Below, piece by piece: positions 12,201-19,600 of a stretch of DNA of 64,000 nt. The DNA comes from Asterias amurensis. Taxonomy: Eukaryota > Echinodermata > Asteroidea > Forcipulatida > Asteriidae. Location of the stretch: the NCBI RefSeq assembly GCF_032118995.1, contig NC_092650.1, positions 16,611,501 to 16,675,500 on the forward strand, given 5' to 3'. The notes beneath the pieces were generated by a model. That model had not been told where the DNA came from, did not search any database, and saw only the letters and a list, made by a program, of their open reading frames with translations. A program made the translations under genes and the position numbers. Position 1 is the first letter of the stretch, and every line of letters starts with the position of its first letter.

Positions 12201-12764
12201 CATAACTGGTTAATGGGATTTTACATGCTAAAATAATTTTCGTCTCATGAGACGAAAATTATTTTGTGACTTGTTTTACTCATTTCTCAAAAACTACACA
12301 ACCTCAGCTAGTAACATTTGAAGGGAAGCTTTCCACTATCACTATCTTCAAACCCTGTAAGTTTAATGTAAATCTGTGGACATTTTGAAAATGTACCCGA
12401 ATCATTTAAACTCTCTAAGCACAGTTTTTACAGTGTACATATCCCCGATGACAAAACGGAAAACACCATCCCCACCATGGCCTAGAGATCTTTATCATTC
12501 TGCCTCCATCTTGGAAATTAATGTACCTCGTATCGAATAACAATAATGAATTCTAAGAATCATTTAGCAAATAGAACCAGACTATTTTGTTCTTTCATCC
12601 TCGGTTTGGTAATATTGGTATCAATATGAGAAGTTCAGGATGGCTGCATCATGATAAAATAAATGTCTATATCACAGCCCCGCTTGTAAACGAAAACGAC
12701 AAGAGAACTTACCGATCACAAGGGATCCTACCAAGAGAGCGAGGGCGAGGCGTGTTGCTTCCAT
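3013..12764 (-). CDS. Secreted LDLa-repeat protein with lysine-rich tail (unit 1)
   Basis: Eight minus-strand coding exons: 12713-12764, 11660-11725, 9395-9526, 7727-7846, 5807-5986, 4760-4894 and 3013-3209, with a decayed exon at 8594-8714 left out of this model. Every internal junction is phase 1, so the join stays in frame over ~293 aa. Order: signal peptide (1-~22), basic linker (to 39), LDLa 1 (41-83), LDLa 2 (85-123), LDLa 3 (125-183, with a Ser/Phe-rich lead), LDLa 4 (185-228, missing C1 and C3), then a tail (230-293) beginning FGFNNKKR. LDLa modules bind Ca2+ and usually mediate protein binding; there is no membrane segment, so the product should be secreted. I do not recognise a named family with this tail. 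The acidic modules and cationic tail behind KKR suggest a precursor, which is inference. Confidence 0.8.
3299..3691 (+). mobile_element. Fold-back MITE family 1, copy in last intron (unit 1)
   Basis: Ends AAAGGCAGTGGACACTATTGG and CCAATAGTGTTCATTGCCTTT are inverted repeats about 390 bp apart. The centre has a second inverted repeat, GAGACCTCAA...TTGAGGTCTC. It has no coding capacity. It is a non-autonomous DNA-transposon-type element; the parent superfamily is not recognised. Equivalents: 23241-23629, 43394-43783 and 63344-63732. Confidence 0.75.
3753..4089 (-). mobile_element. Fold-back MITE family 1, reversed degenerate copy
   Basis: Begins AAAGACACTGGACACATTTT and ends TTTTGGGTAATTACCAAA, with GAGCCGTTTCTCA and GTTACCAAGT blocks in reverse order to the other copies. 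Lacks the central GAGACCTC hairpin. Equivalents start at about 23693 and 43845. Confidence 0.6.
4345..4445 (-). mobile_element. tRNA-like (SINE-type) fragment
   Basis: The minus strand reads AGCTAAGGCGTACAG (A-box-like), then ACGACTGGTACG, then GGTTCAAATCCCGCTC, a good pol III B box. The arms do not fold as an intact tRNA, so this is a tRNA-derived relic. Equivalents begin near 24284 and 44437. Confidence 0.45.
4468..4610. repeat. Palindromic element with ~60-bp arms
   Basis: TGCGTTCRTTTAGCT...CCCTGGGTCGACCCCGGTGT on the left matches the reverse complement of the right end (ACACCGGGGTCGACCCAGGG...AGCTAAACGAACGCA). The loop is short. Equivalents: 24407-24549 and 44560-44702. Arms are a little less perfect in unit 1. 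Confidence 0.85.
4760..4894 (-). CDS. LDLa-tail gene exon 6: atypical LDLa module 4
   Basis: Acceptor CATTAG|CC, 44 codons, donor G|GTATGA. Encodes [10 protein letters not shown], then [19 protein letters not shown]. It aligns with the other modules, but positions of cysteine 1 and cysteine 3 are Phe and Val. LDLa pairs C1-C3, C2-C5 and C4-C6, so exactly one disulfide is lost and no free cysteine is left. The acidic calcium residues remain. Equivalent exons: 24699-24833 and 44852-44986. Confidence 0.75.
5462..5783 (+). mobile_element. Fold-back MITE family 1 (unit 1, intron 3' of module 3)
   Basis: AAAGGCAGTGGACACTATTGG start, GTGTCCAGTGTC end. It stops only ~20 bases from the donor of exon 5, so it lies directly against a splice site. 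Equivalents: 25401-25722 and 45553-45875. Confidence 0.75.
5807..5986 (-). CDS. LDLa-tail gene exon 5: LDLa module 3 with long lead
   Basis: Acceptor TTTAG|AG, 59 codons, donor C|GTGAGT. About 27 residues of Ser/Phe/Asp-rich lead precede the module core [10 protein letters not shown] and [16 protein letters not shown]. There are six cysteines, but the gap between the first two is three residues, against seven in modules 1 and 2, so cysteine 1 has moved. The calcium residues are kept. Equivalent exons: 25746-25925 and 45899-46078. Confidence 0.85.
6026..6278 (+). mobile_element. Chimeric MITE: foreign 5' half, family 1 3' half
   Basis: Begins ACAAATAACTTACAGGGTTT, unlike family 1, then continues as a family 1 3' half (CCGATGACCGTTAGAGCC, then CACAGGTTTGTTATTTTATA) to AAGTGTCAAATGACTTT. 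The same join recurs at 13646-13958, so it is a subfamily, not a chance insertion. It abuts the next MITE at 6279. Confidence 0.6.
6279..6680 (+). mobile_element. Fold-back MITE family 1 (unit 1, intron between modules 2 and 3)
   Basis: Full-length copy with both termini and the GAGACCTC hairpin, placed head-to-tail against the chimeric copy. A ~30-base T-rich piece repeats the CTTTCATTAAT block internally. Equivalents: 26218-26619 and 46371-46772. Confidence 0.75.
6695..6813. mobile_element. Small inverted-repeat element with GTAGCC hexamers
   Basis: Ends GGCCTTGTCCGAATTAGCGG and CCGCCAATTCGGATACGGC are imperfect inverted repeats. The interior has a run of GTAGCC/GTAGCT hexamers. Equivalents: 26634-26752 and 46787-46906, with one hexamer change in unit 3. 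Confidence 0.65.
7040..7150 (+). mobile_element. Half copy of fold-back family 2
   Basis: ACTTTCTACCATCATTATCTTCAAAC...TAATCTGTGGACACTGTG matches the right arm of the complete element at 11981-12410. A second half copy lies at about 11115-11240. Confidence 0.55.
7170..7290. repeat. 121-bp near-perfect palindrome (unit 1)
   Basis: Arms CCGATTTCACGAAACTTTAC and GTAAAATTTCGTGAAATCGG, continuing through AAGTCCACTTGCG / CGCAAGTGGACTT. It would form a strong hairpin. A canonical MITE size with no coding content. Confidence 0.9.
7727..7846 (-). CDS. LDLa-tail gene exon 4: LDLa module 2
   Basis: Acceptor AATAG|GT, 39 codons, donor G|GTAAAT. It begins [15 protein letters not shown] and ends [15 protein letters not shown]: six cysteines and the calcium motif CDG..DC..GDDE. 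Equivalent exons: 27666-27785 and 47826-47945, the latter with three amino-acid changes. Confidence 0.85.
7912..8061. mobile_element. 150-bp inverted-repeat MITE with nested palindrome
   Basis: Outer ends TACACCGCAAAAGACTGGG and CCCAGTTTTTGCGGTGTA. Inner perfect repeat GTGACAACACCAACATGGTG against CACCATGTTGGTGTTGTCAC. Equivalents: 27851-28000 and 48011-48160. Confidence 0.85.
8594..8719 (-). pseudogene. Decayed LDLa exon between modules 1 and 2 (unit 1)
   Basis: The minus strand aligns codon by codon with the module 1 exon: [10 protein letters not shown], then [17 protein letters not shown], ending in a G|GTAGAC donor. The first cysteine codon is TCT (Ser), the acceptor AG at the homologous place has become TG, and the calcium motif end reads DDG instead of DDE. 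The only nearby AG would change the phase and break the frame with neighbours. It is best read as a dead duplicate of exon 3, probably skipped. RNA data could show otherwise. Confidence 0.75.
8966..9354 (+). mobile_element. Fold-back MITE family 1 (unit 1, intron beside module 1)
   Basis: Full-length, ending about 40 bases from the donor of exon 3. The central hairpin has diverged (GAGACCTCATATTT...GGAGGTCTC). Equivalents: 28905-29293 and 49058-49443. Confidence 0.75.
9395..9526 (-). CDS. LDLa-tail gene exon 3: LDLa module 1
   Basis: Acceptor ATCTAG|TG, 43 full codons, donor CAG|GTACTT. It starts [15 protein letters not shown] and contains [18 protein letters not shown]: six cysteines in LDLa spacing and the full acidic calcium cage (D..D..GDDE). 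Equivalent exons: 29334-29465 and 49484-49615. Confidence 0.85.
9527..10253. other. Intron 2 of the LDLa-tail gene, left part
   Basis: No exon or named repeat seen. A GC-richer block around 9990-10200 contains several CATGCGCA/GCATGATG boxes and appears to belong to the flank of the element that starts at 10254. Confidence 0.4.
10254..10816. mobile_element. 563-bp inverted-terminal-repeat element with internal tandem repeats (unit 1)
   Basis: Left end GGGGACTTTTTGGACGC then TGGTGGCAGCAG; right end CTGCTGCCACC then GTCCGAAAGTCCCC, imperfect inverted repeats of about 30 bp. Inside are three ~120-bp direct repeats (10370-10690). No transposase and no clear target-site duplication. Equivalents: 30193-30755 and 50343-50905. 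Confidence 0.6.
10370..10690 (+). repeat. Three ~120-bp tandem repeats
   Basis: Monomers start at 10370, 10491 and 10610 with GCAGCAGGTTTGGGGAGTTG and contain ACCACTAGRACCTGG. The third is cut short. Same in units 2 (30309-30629) and 3 (50459-50779), with the same monomer differences, so the expansion predates the array. Confidence 0.9.
10817..11255. other. Intronic AT-rich stretch
   Basis: Apart from the half copy of fold-back family 2 (about 11115-11240) and a short (ATTACT)n run near 10948, nothing recognised. Confidence 0.4.
11256..11599 (+). mobile_element. Degenerate fold-back MITE family 1 copy
   Basis: CACTAGACACAATTAAGTAA start and CAATTACCAAAGGTGTCCAG end with the usual interior order. 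It ends about 60 bases from the donor of exon 2. Equivalents: 31195-31538 and 51344-51687. Confidence 0.6.
11660..11725 (-). CDS. LDLa-tail gene exon 2: basic linker
   Basis: Acceptor TTCATAG|GG, 21 codons, donor CC|GTATGT, phase 1 on both sides. It encodes [21 protein letters not shown]. Signal cleavage probably falls near CLS-KP. The KR and RR pairs could be convertase sites or simply a charged spacer before LDLa 1. It is too short to be seen as an isolated ORF and was found by splice phase. Equivalent exons: 31599-31664 and 51748-51813. Confidence 0.65.
11981..12410. mobile_element. 430-bp fold-back element, family 2, with nested palindromes
   Basis: TTTAAAGGG...AATGTCCACAGATTTACATT on the left pairs with AATGTAAATCTGTGGACATT...CATTTAAA on the right. 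Nested inside are TTAGCATGTA...TACATGCTAA, ATTAACCAGTTATG/CATAACTGGTTAAT and TTTTCGTCTCATGAGACGAAAA. Located in intron 1 of the LDLa-tail gene. Equivalents: 31921-32350 and 52070-52499. Confidence 0.8.
12713..12764 (-). CDS. LDLa-tail gene exon 1: signal peptide
   Basis: ATG at 12764, 17 codons plus one base, reading [17 protein letters not shown], then donor G|GTAAGT. It is a short n-region with one Arg followed by an Ala/Leu/Val core, typical of a secretory signal. The start was chosen because it is the first ATG after the TATA box and is followed at once by this core. Equivalent exons: 32659-32710 and 52808-52859. Confidence 0.8.
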
Positions 12765-12820
12765 TGTCAGATAGTTTTGAGCTTGTCTACTGCTTGCCTT
12801 CCAAAGCAATTGAGGCTCAT

Positions 12821-12827
12821 ATTTATA
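12821..12827 (-). promoter_or_regulatory. TATA box of the LDLa-tail gene (unit 1)
   Basis: TATAAAT on the minus strand, about 57 bases before the ATG, which would place the transcription start near 12795 and give a short 5' UTR. Conserved in the other units. Confidence 0.6.
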
Positions 12828-13377
12828 AGAATTCTCGGCGTGGGTGTCTGGAAATTGTCAAAGAGAACAGGTGCACATTTGTGCTTTATTCAAACAATAT
12901 TTTAGTATTTGAACGAATTGTCAGTGTTCAAAAACAAACTTTCAAAATGTTATATGTTTGCTTTCCTTTTCCACGATATTAAGATACTGACATTGTATAA
13001 TTCTCCATTTGCACATCTGGTCTTTCGTTTACTTACTCTGATAAGAAAAGAAAAAAGAAAAAAAAATTATTCAAAAGTTGCTTTATTGATACAAACGAGG
13101 CGTAGCGAGACTTGTTTCTTTTTAGGTATTTACATTCATTGTCAGGAGAAAAAAAAAAGTGTGACCTAAAATAAAAACTGACGTAGAGAAAAACCAACAT
13201 TAAAAACCCCACATTAAGATTATTTCCATTAAACCACGTAACATATGATATCACGTGTTTAAAATCGGCCCAACTTGTACATAGTGACAATTGAGATTGT
13301 ATCGTTCAACCTTTATCAACTTTTTGCTTGGAGAAAGGGTGTCATGAGGCCAATGTAAGTTTTAAAATATTGGTGAA
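12828..13377. other. Intergenic region 5' of the LDLa-tail gene, proximal part
   Basis: Upstream of the TATA box. Poly-A/AG tracts near 13045-13065 and 13148-13158 vary in length between units. No gene recognised; short ORFs here have no domain character. Confidence 0.4.
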
Positions 13378-13625
13378 CCCTTATTTTGTATTCCACCGGC
13401 TGAAAGTAAAGATGATTATTATAAACAAATTGACTGACATGCAATGAGGTAATTAGTGTACTTCTATTCCCCCGATGGACTTTGGGTGACCGGCCGAGGG
13501 AAATGGCCCCTCTCCTGGTCACTCACAGACCCGAGGGGGAATAAACGTAAACTAGTTACCGAATTATGCCAGTCAATTTGTGTTTTATAACACACCTCTG
13601 TCTTTCAGCCATTATACACTTTCGG
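13378..13625. mobile_element. ~250-bp fold-back element
   Basis: Left arm GGCTGAAAG...CAAATTGACTGACAT...TATTCCCCC pairs with right arm GGGGGAATA...ATGCCAGTCAATTTG...CTTTCAGCC. The centre is GC-rich. Equivalents: about 33328-33575 and 53477-53724. Confidence 0.7.
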
Positions 13626-13645
13626 AACAATTTTTTTTTAAGTTC

Positions 13646-13958
13646 ACAGATTTACAAATAACTTACAGGGTTTACAGAAGGTAATGGTGAAAGACTTCTC
13701 TTGAAATATTATTCCGTGAAATGCTTTACTCTTTGAGAAAACCAATTCTCGATATCGATAACGGATTTATATTAAACGCATGCCATGACACGACGAAACG
13801 TGCGGAAACAAGGGTGGGTTTTCCCGTTATGTTCTCCCGACTCCGATGACCGATTGAGCCTAAATTTTCACAGGTTTGTTATTTTATATATAAGTTGTCA
13901 TACACGAAGTGTAGGCCTTTGGACAATGCTGTTAACCGAAAGTGTCCAATGGCTTTAA
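13646..13958 (+). mobile_element. Chimeric MITE, second copy
   Basis: Same join as 6026-6278: CACAGATTTACAAATAACTT start, family 1 3' half, end AAGTGTCCAATGGCTTTAA. Equivalents: 33598-33910 and 53747-54060. Confidence 0.6.
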
Positions 13959-14584
13959 TAAGAACAGAAATCTAGCAAAGAAAGTTTTGTAGTTGCTGTT
14001 CACGGTTCACGTCTAGAGAGGGCGCTATAACCAGGCACTATAGTTTCAAAGACTAGTGCCCGCCGGGCACTTTTCCCGCAAAACATGCATGCGCGATCAC
14101 TAGTAGTAGGCGAGAGCCTATAGACTATAACTATTAGTTCACCCCCATGTGACCGTGTTACAGTCAACCAGAACACAAAACAAGCAAGAGGTATGTTATA
14201 AACAATAATAATGAGATACTCGAACAGGGTCAAATTAAAACCAAGATCATAAGGAGTTCACACATAAAGTCAGTCATGTACCTAAGCGATATTTATACGC
14301 AAATTGGAATAAACGCATACTCATCCGTTTGTGTTTGTTACGGTATATGAGAAGTGAGACTTTTCTGTTTGTTTGCATATAATGGCCAAAGCCCGATGTG
14401 CGAACTTGAGGCAATGATCTTGCCTTCGATCAAGAAAAGAAATTGATTGATCCCAAGTTTCATTTAAGAAGTGATGTTATTGCTGTGACCTCTGTCCTTA
14501 CTCTATGCTGTGACTAGTTGTGACTGTGCACGGTCTCATTTTAACACTTATCCAACTTGTTGCGCTTTTACTTTCACAGTTCCT
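13959..14584. other. Intergenic stretch between the two genes
   Basis: No gene. A short palindrome AGTGCCCGCCGGGCACT sits near 14055. The stretch CGAACTTGAGGCAATGATCT to TTAAATTCAC at its right end is the one duplicated in unit 2. Confidence 0.45.
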
Positions 14585-14585
14585 T

Positions 14586-14942
14586 AAATTCACTGGACAC
14601 TATTGGTAATTACTCATAATAGTTCTTAGCACAAAAATCTATTTGGTAATGAGCAATGGAGAGCTGTTGGTGGTATAAAGCATTGTGAACACGGCTCCCT
14701 GTGAAGTAATGTGTAGTTTTTAAGAAAATAGGTAAATTCTCACTCAAGTAATAAAAAAAACTTCAGCGGAAGCCTTCTATTGCGCATCTATAAGCACACA
14801 AAGTTGTGCAACAAGTTTTTGTTTGTTTGGAAGTTCGATGACCAATTAAGCCCAAATTTCCACAGAGTTGTTATTAATATTGGGATCTACCAAGTGTGAG
14901 CACTGGTCTTTGACAGGTACCAAAAGTGTCTACGTGCCTTCA
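14586..14942 (+). mobile_element. Degenerate fold-back MITE family 1 copy
   Basis: CACTGGACACTATTGGTAAT start; AGGTACCAAAAGTGTCTACG end. Lacks most of the central hairpin. Equivalents: about 34734-35089 and 54687-55044. Confidence 0.65.
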
Positions 14943-14990
14943 ATGAAGAAGAAAGCACGGAAGCGATGCATAAATATCAAAATCTCATTT

Positions 14991-15077
14991 CGTGTACACG
15001 TGCACGATAAGTCTTAGCTTATCGTGTACGTACACGATAAAACTAAACGTATACACAATAACTTATCGTATACGTAC
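14991..15077. repeat. Palindrome cluster built on TTATCGTGTACG
   Basis: CGTGCACGATAAG is followed by CTTATCGTGTACG, then a 22-bp perfect palindrome (15019-15040), then a decayed further repeat ACTTATCGTATACGTAC. Equivalents: 35137-35223 and 55092-55178. Confidence 0.8.
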
Positions 15078-15388
15078 AGTCTCAACAACAAAAATATTTT
15101 GAAAAAAGAAAAGCCTGAAAAATTGCCCCTTCTCCCTTTTTGCAAAATGGGAGGGAAACACGTGTTTTTGTTTTTAACCTTTACGTTATGCCAATGCTAG
15201 CTATTAATTCAATTAATATCAACAATTTTTTTTATCATCCCGGTGGTGCTTTCAAACATTACGATAAATTATGCCACTACACAAAGAAAGAAACAAGATC
15301 ACAAAACAAAAGTCCGTCTTCCACAAACATCAACGACATGACTATTATAAACAAAAGCAGTAACTTGGTTAAAAAGTCATCTGAGCGA

Positions 15389-15752
15389 TTAAAGGGTATA
15401 CACGTTTGGTAATTATTATTACTCAAAACAAATTAACTTTAAAACTGACTCGGTAAACAAGCATTGGAGAGCTGTTGATAGTATCAAACAGTGTGAGAAG
15501 CGGCTCCCTAAGTAGCATATATATTTTGAAATAGAGGTAATTTCTCACTAAAATAATAAAAGACTTTTATTATTAAGTCGTTTATTCCTATCTGAGCCAC
15601 ATAAGGGTGTTTTTTCTTTCATCACTTTCTCCCAACTCCGATGACCAATTGAGCTAAAATATTCTCAGGTTTGTTATTTGTGCATAATGTTGATGAGATA
15701 CACCAAGTGAGAACACTGGTCTTTGACAACCGATAGTGTACATTCCGTTTAA
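15389..15752 (+). mobile_element. Degenerate fold-back MITE family 1 copy
   Basis: TTTGGTAATTATTATTACTC start; CAACCGATAGTGTACATTCC end, with the family interior order. Equivalents: 35535-35898 and 55490-55853. Confidence 0.6.
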
Positions 15753-16277
15753 CACATTGATATTATGGTATTCCGGAGAAACTATTCCGCATGAACATTT
15801 TCAAAGCCGCTAGGAATTGAGTCAATAGTGTTCAGATGTAAGAGTCATTGCTGACACAAAAAAGAGAGCTAAAACCAGAATACACAATTACTGAAGTTAG
15901 GCAAAAAGTATATTAAATATTATGCCAAAGCTGGAAAGCTGTGTTCAAACCCAAATAGGGGAAAATCGCCACTGGCGTAATATTATGGTCATTGTAACCG
16001 ATAAGCCATTTTTTGAGAGGTGCATTTTGACTTATTTATTACCAAATGCAAATTTTAAGCGTAAAATGGTAAATCGGTATCTACGATGTCTGTTCGGCCA
16101 AAAAAGGGTAAATAGTTCAAATTGAGATTATCCTCAGTGTAACCGCTGTTCAATAAATAATGGCATCATAATGTGATGTTGATAACCCCTGGAATAAAGA
16201 TTTCACAGAGCAATCAGGTTTTCTGGACATGTGGTAAAAATTACTGCTGATTTTCTTGACCAGTCCTACTTCGAAGA
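15753..16277. other. Intergenic stretch, nothing recognised
   Basis: A plus-strand 67-codon ORF (15922-16125) is conserved in all units but has no recognisable domain, no splice context and no promoter I can see. Confidence 0.4.
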
Positions 16278-16575
16278 CGAAGGACACTCTTGGTGATTGT
16301 CAAACATAATATTATACATATCAAGATAATGTAATGCATAAAATAACCAACCTGTGAAAATTTGAACTTGATTGGTCGTCGGAGTTGCGAGATTAGATCC
16401 GAGGTCTCGAAATCAAATTAGTGGAAATCTACTTTACTTCAGGGGAAGCCGTTTCCCGCCACAATGTTTTATACTTATCAACTTCTCCCCATTCCTCGTT
16501 ACCATGTAAGGTTTTATGCTATTGAGTAATATTATTATTACCAATATAATAGTGTCCGATATCGTCCTAAAGGTA
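16278..16575 (-). mobile_element. Fold-back MITE family 1, reversed copy just 3' of the FoxH-like gene
   Basis: Reverse order to the other copies: GGACACTCTTGGTGATTGTC, then CCTGTGAAAATTTGAACTTG, GAGGTCTCGAAATCAAATT, ACTCAATAGC-type end with CCAATATAATAGTGTCC. Ends ~80 bases from the FoxH stop, so probably within its 3' UTR. Equivalents: 36424-36721 and 56379-56676. Confidence 0.65.
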
Positions 16576-16653
16576 ATGCCTCTCTATGGGAATACAAGAG
16601 TTTGTTTCTAATGCAATTTTACAATGAAACAAGAACATTAATTGTTATCATCG

Positions 16654-19600
16654 TTATAAATAACTCCCTTCTATGGTTGTCAGTGGTGTATAGCCGTATG
16701 GCATGTAGTTGTTTGGGAACAATGGCCTAGCTGGATATACAACGGGTGGGTACGTGGGTGGAACACACACTGATGGAGATCGCTGGTACCCAAGCCTGTC
16801 ATGGCGGTCCTTGAGCATGGCAAGATGATGACAATAAAGGGCATGTCTTTCCTGAAGAGCTCGGTTCCAGTAATGTTCGTAGAGACTTTTCATCATCACT
16901 TCGTCGGCGGGCGTGTGTGGGGTTGCCTCTGCTGCTGCTCGGTGCACGATGGCATCGTCAACAGAGGGCGGGCTGGTTGACTGGGGTACCGTGGCACGTG
17001 GTGACGTAGGTGTACTAACGGAACTTCTTCTTGTGGCAGAAGACATGGTTAAGACTGGGCAAAATGGGTCTCGCTCATTTGATTTGTCTCCCCGAGAGAG
17101 TGGTGGTGAGTTCAGGAAACGAGATATAGGCAAGGTGTTCCCCAACGTCAGAGAGTTTCTCTGGCGGATTGCAGTCGGTGTCCTGATTCGGCGGGGGGAC
17201 TCGTGGGGTTTCGGAGATGTGGCACGGTTTGAGTTTTCCTCGAATGGGTCAGCGCGTTTTCTCAGGTCAACGGGTTCTGGCTGCACGATAGGAGGATGGG
17301 CTATAATAATGGGTGATGTCCTTGCAGTTTCGTCGCCATCTCCGCTCAAAGGGCTAGGCGAGCCGGTCGGAGGTGGTGTGTAGGACGCCGGCGTCGAGTC
17401 ATCAAAGGGTGAAGAGGTTGTGGGTGAAAGCTTAGGAGGCGTCTTCATGAAACTCACGGGGTGTGAATGGTCTGGGTTCAAGGCCCAAAAGTTGTCCTTA
17501 CCGAATGGTCTGTGGCTGTGGCGGAGTAGCTTCACGAAACAGTCGTTGACTGAGAGGTTGTGGCGGACACTGTTCTTCCAGCCGACGTACGAACCACGGA
17601 AGCACTCGTTGTTCTCCTCCAAGTGGCTTAAGATTTCTCGCAATGTCAGCATGCAGTTTGGAGCCGACTGTAGATGAAAATAAGAAATGAAGTTATATTA
17701 TTTAATTGATTTGTTGTTTTTATAAACTTATAACAGAAAGAACTCCGTGACATTAAACATTATTTAAAGCAGGTTTATGTACTGGATCGCACTAAATACC
17801 GACAACTCATGACCCCTCACGACAACAAATTTAAAATGCTATGCAGCACATTTTGAACATAAGTCAGCCGTTAAATTATGCAGAAGAGTCATATTATGCA
17901 TCTAAATCACTTTCAAACTGTTGAAACAAATTTTTGGTGTCAGGACACTTCGTACCCAAGACACTTCGTACCTTTTCAAGGTACGAAGAAATGTTGGACA
18001 CTTCGTACCATCTCAAGGGAGACCAGACAACTCGTCCGTCGGACAACTCGTCCGTTCGGACAACTCGACGGTTCGGACAACTCGACGGATAATTTATTCA
18101 ACCGTCAGACAACTCGACTTGGGGTCAAGACAAGTCGACGGATGGCCGTGACTGGGGATCAGCGCGGGGTAAATAGCGGCGTGGGTTAGGTGATGTACTG
18201 ACTAGCGACTTGGCAATGATGCAAGGGCGTTCCCCGTGGTAGAGAGTATATTATGGTGGGTGGGTTTACATCCGGGCAAACGGATAGTTGATTTTTTTTT
18301 TTTTTTTTTTTTTTCATGACCCCCGGCATTTTCATTGTTGTACCATAGAGCAATGATCGAGTTGTTATTTATTGTTGTTGGTAATAAAGTAAGTAATATT
18401 AAAACTTCTAATAATAGAGCTTTATAATGTTTTAATTATTTAATGTTTTAATTGACTTTTTTAAACCTTTTATTTTGAATAAATTGAAGACATCTGCTAG
18501 CTGGCTACTCTTAGAGTCATACTCATTGTCTGTTTCTTACACAAAGTCTCGAGATAGTCACTAACAGATGTTTCTTATGTTGAAATGTTCCTCATGGCAT
18601 TTAACATTGTGTTGTCGTGAGTTGTCGGTATTTAGTGCAACCGACTTCGGGTGAGGCATGAATTAATACATTTGGTAATTATTACAGCACAAAAACTATA
18701 TTAGCAAGCACAGTGCTCCTGTAGCTGTCTAAACATTTTATGCATGAAACATTTCTTAGATTGTGTATTCGGTTTCCAATAGATGAATTGCACATGACGT
18801 CATTCCACCGTCCTTAAAACAACTTTGAAAGTGCTAGTGTTACGCGCTGCCCACGACTCTCAGCCAATGACAGTCTTTCACGCGCGTGAGTGTTTCAGCA
18901 AAGATGGCGGCAAAGCCAGATTTCGATCAAAAAAATCGAATGGCTTCTAAAACCAAGGTAAACAATTCACATTTGGTTTATTTTATATCCAAATATCACA
19001 TTTAACTTAACAGAACTTTTAACAGAATTAGCTGTTGCAAACAACTCACCAACCAAAAGGATCGATGGTATAAATGCAATTTTTTGTTGTTAATGGCCTC
19101 AGGTGTTTCGACCACTAGCAGAGTCTTTCTGTGGATTGGGGGGGGGGGGCAAGAGGCCCCTTACACAAAGTGCAAACCACACATTTTCTGCTGCAAACCG
19201 GAGTGTAATTAATAAATCTTGAATATTCTGAACCTCATCAAAATGGGGACCACAAAATTGACATTGCCCCCCCCCAGCTACGCAACAAGAGCGTTTGTAA
19301 GAAACGGATCATTATAAACGGTAAAACCAGGGAGGCGGTGAGGAATGCATGTTCACTGAACTGAGCTTTACCGTTGGCAGTTTCAAGAATTATTCACATT
19401 ACACAACATCAAAGCAGCCTGTGTGAAACACAAGTCATGAGTCTCCAATCATATACCGTGCACGCAGTCACCTCTAAGTTTAACGTCAGGCTGCGCGATG
19501 TTTGCTCTATACTTACTCGCTACAAACACTCATTCAGTTTCTCCGCAAACGGTACGAAGTGTCCTGACACCAAATAAGCAGACACATTATATGAAATTCC

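Larger units (their letters stand above)
17789..18638. mobile_element. ~850-bp inverted-repeat element in the FoxH intron (unit 1)
   Basis: Left arm GCACTAAATACCGACAACTC...CACGACAACA...AACATAAG pairs with right arm CTTATGTT...TGTTGTCGTGAGTTGTCGG...TTTAGTGC over about 75 bp. It contains the minisatellite at 17943-18142 and a T-tract at 18291-18314. No coding sequence. Equivalents: 37935-38783 and 57890-58740. Confidence 0.7.

Noticed and set aside
12587..12982. Plus-strand ORF of about 131 codons over the signal-peptide exon
   Set aside because: Antisense to the TATA box and exon 1 of the LDLa-tail gene; composition gives no domain, and it differs in length between units.
15922..16125. 67-codon plus-strand ORF conserved in all units
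   Set aside because: Conservation equals the surrounding non-coding sequence of a recent duplication, so it is no evidence for coding; no recognisable motif.
16913..17383. Plus-strand 156-codon ORF with equivalents at 37059 and 57014
   Set aside because: Lies exactly antisense to the FoxH-like exon 2 and is explained by that gene's codon bias; no promoter or domain character.
18795..18903. Bidirectional promoter shared by the FoxH-like gene and the plus-strand exon
   Set aside because: The FoxH start codon is about 1.1 kb away on the far side of exon 1, so the block is intronic to FoxH and not its ordinary 5' promoter.
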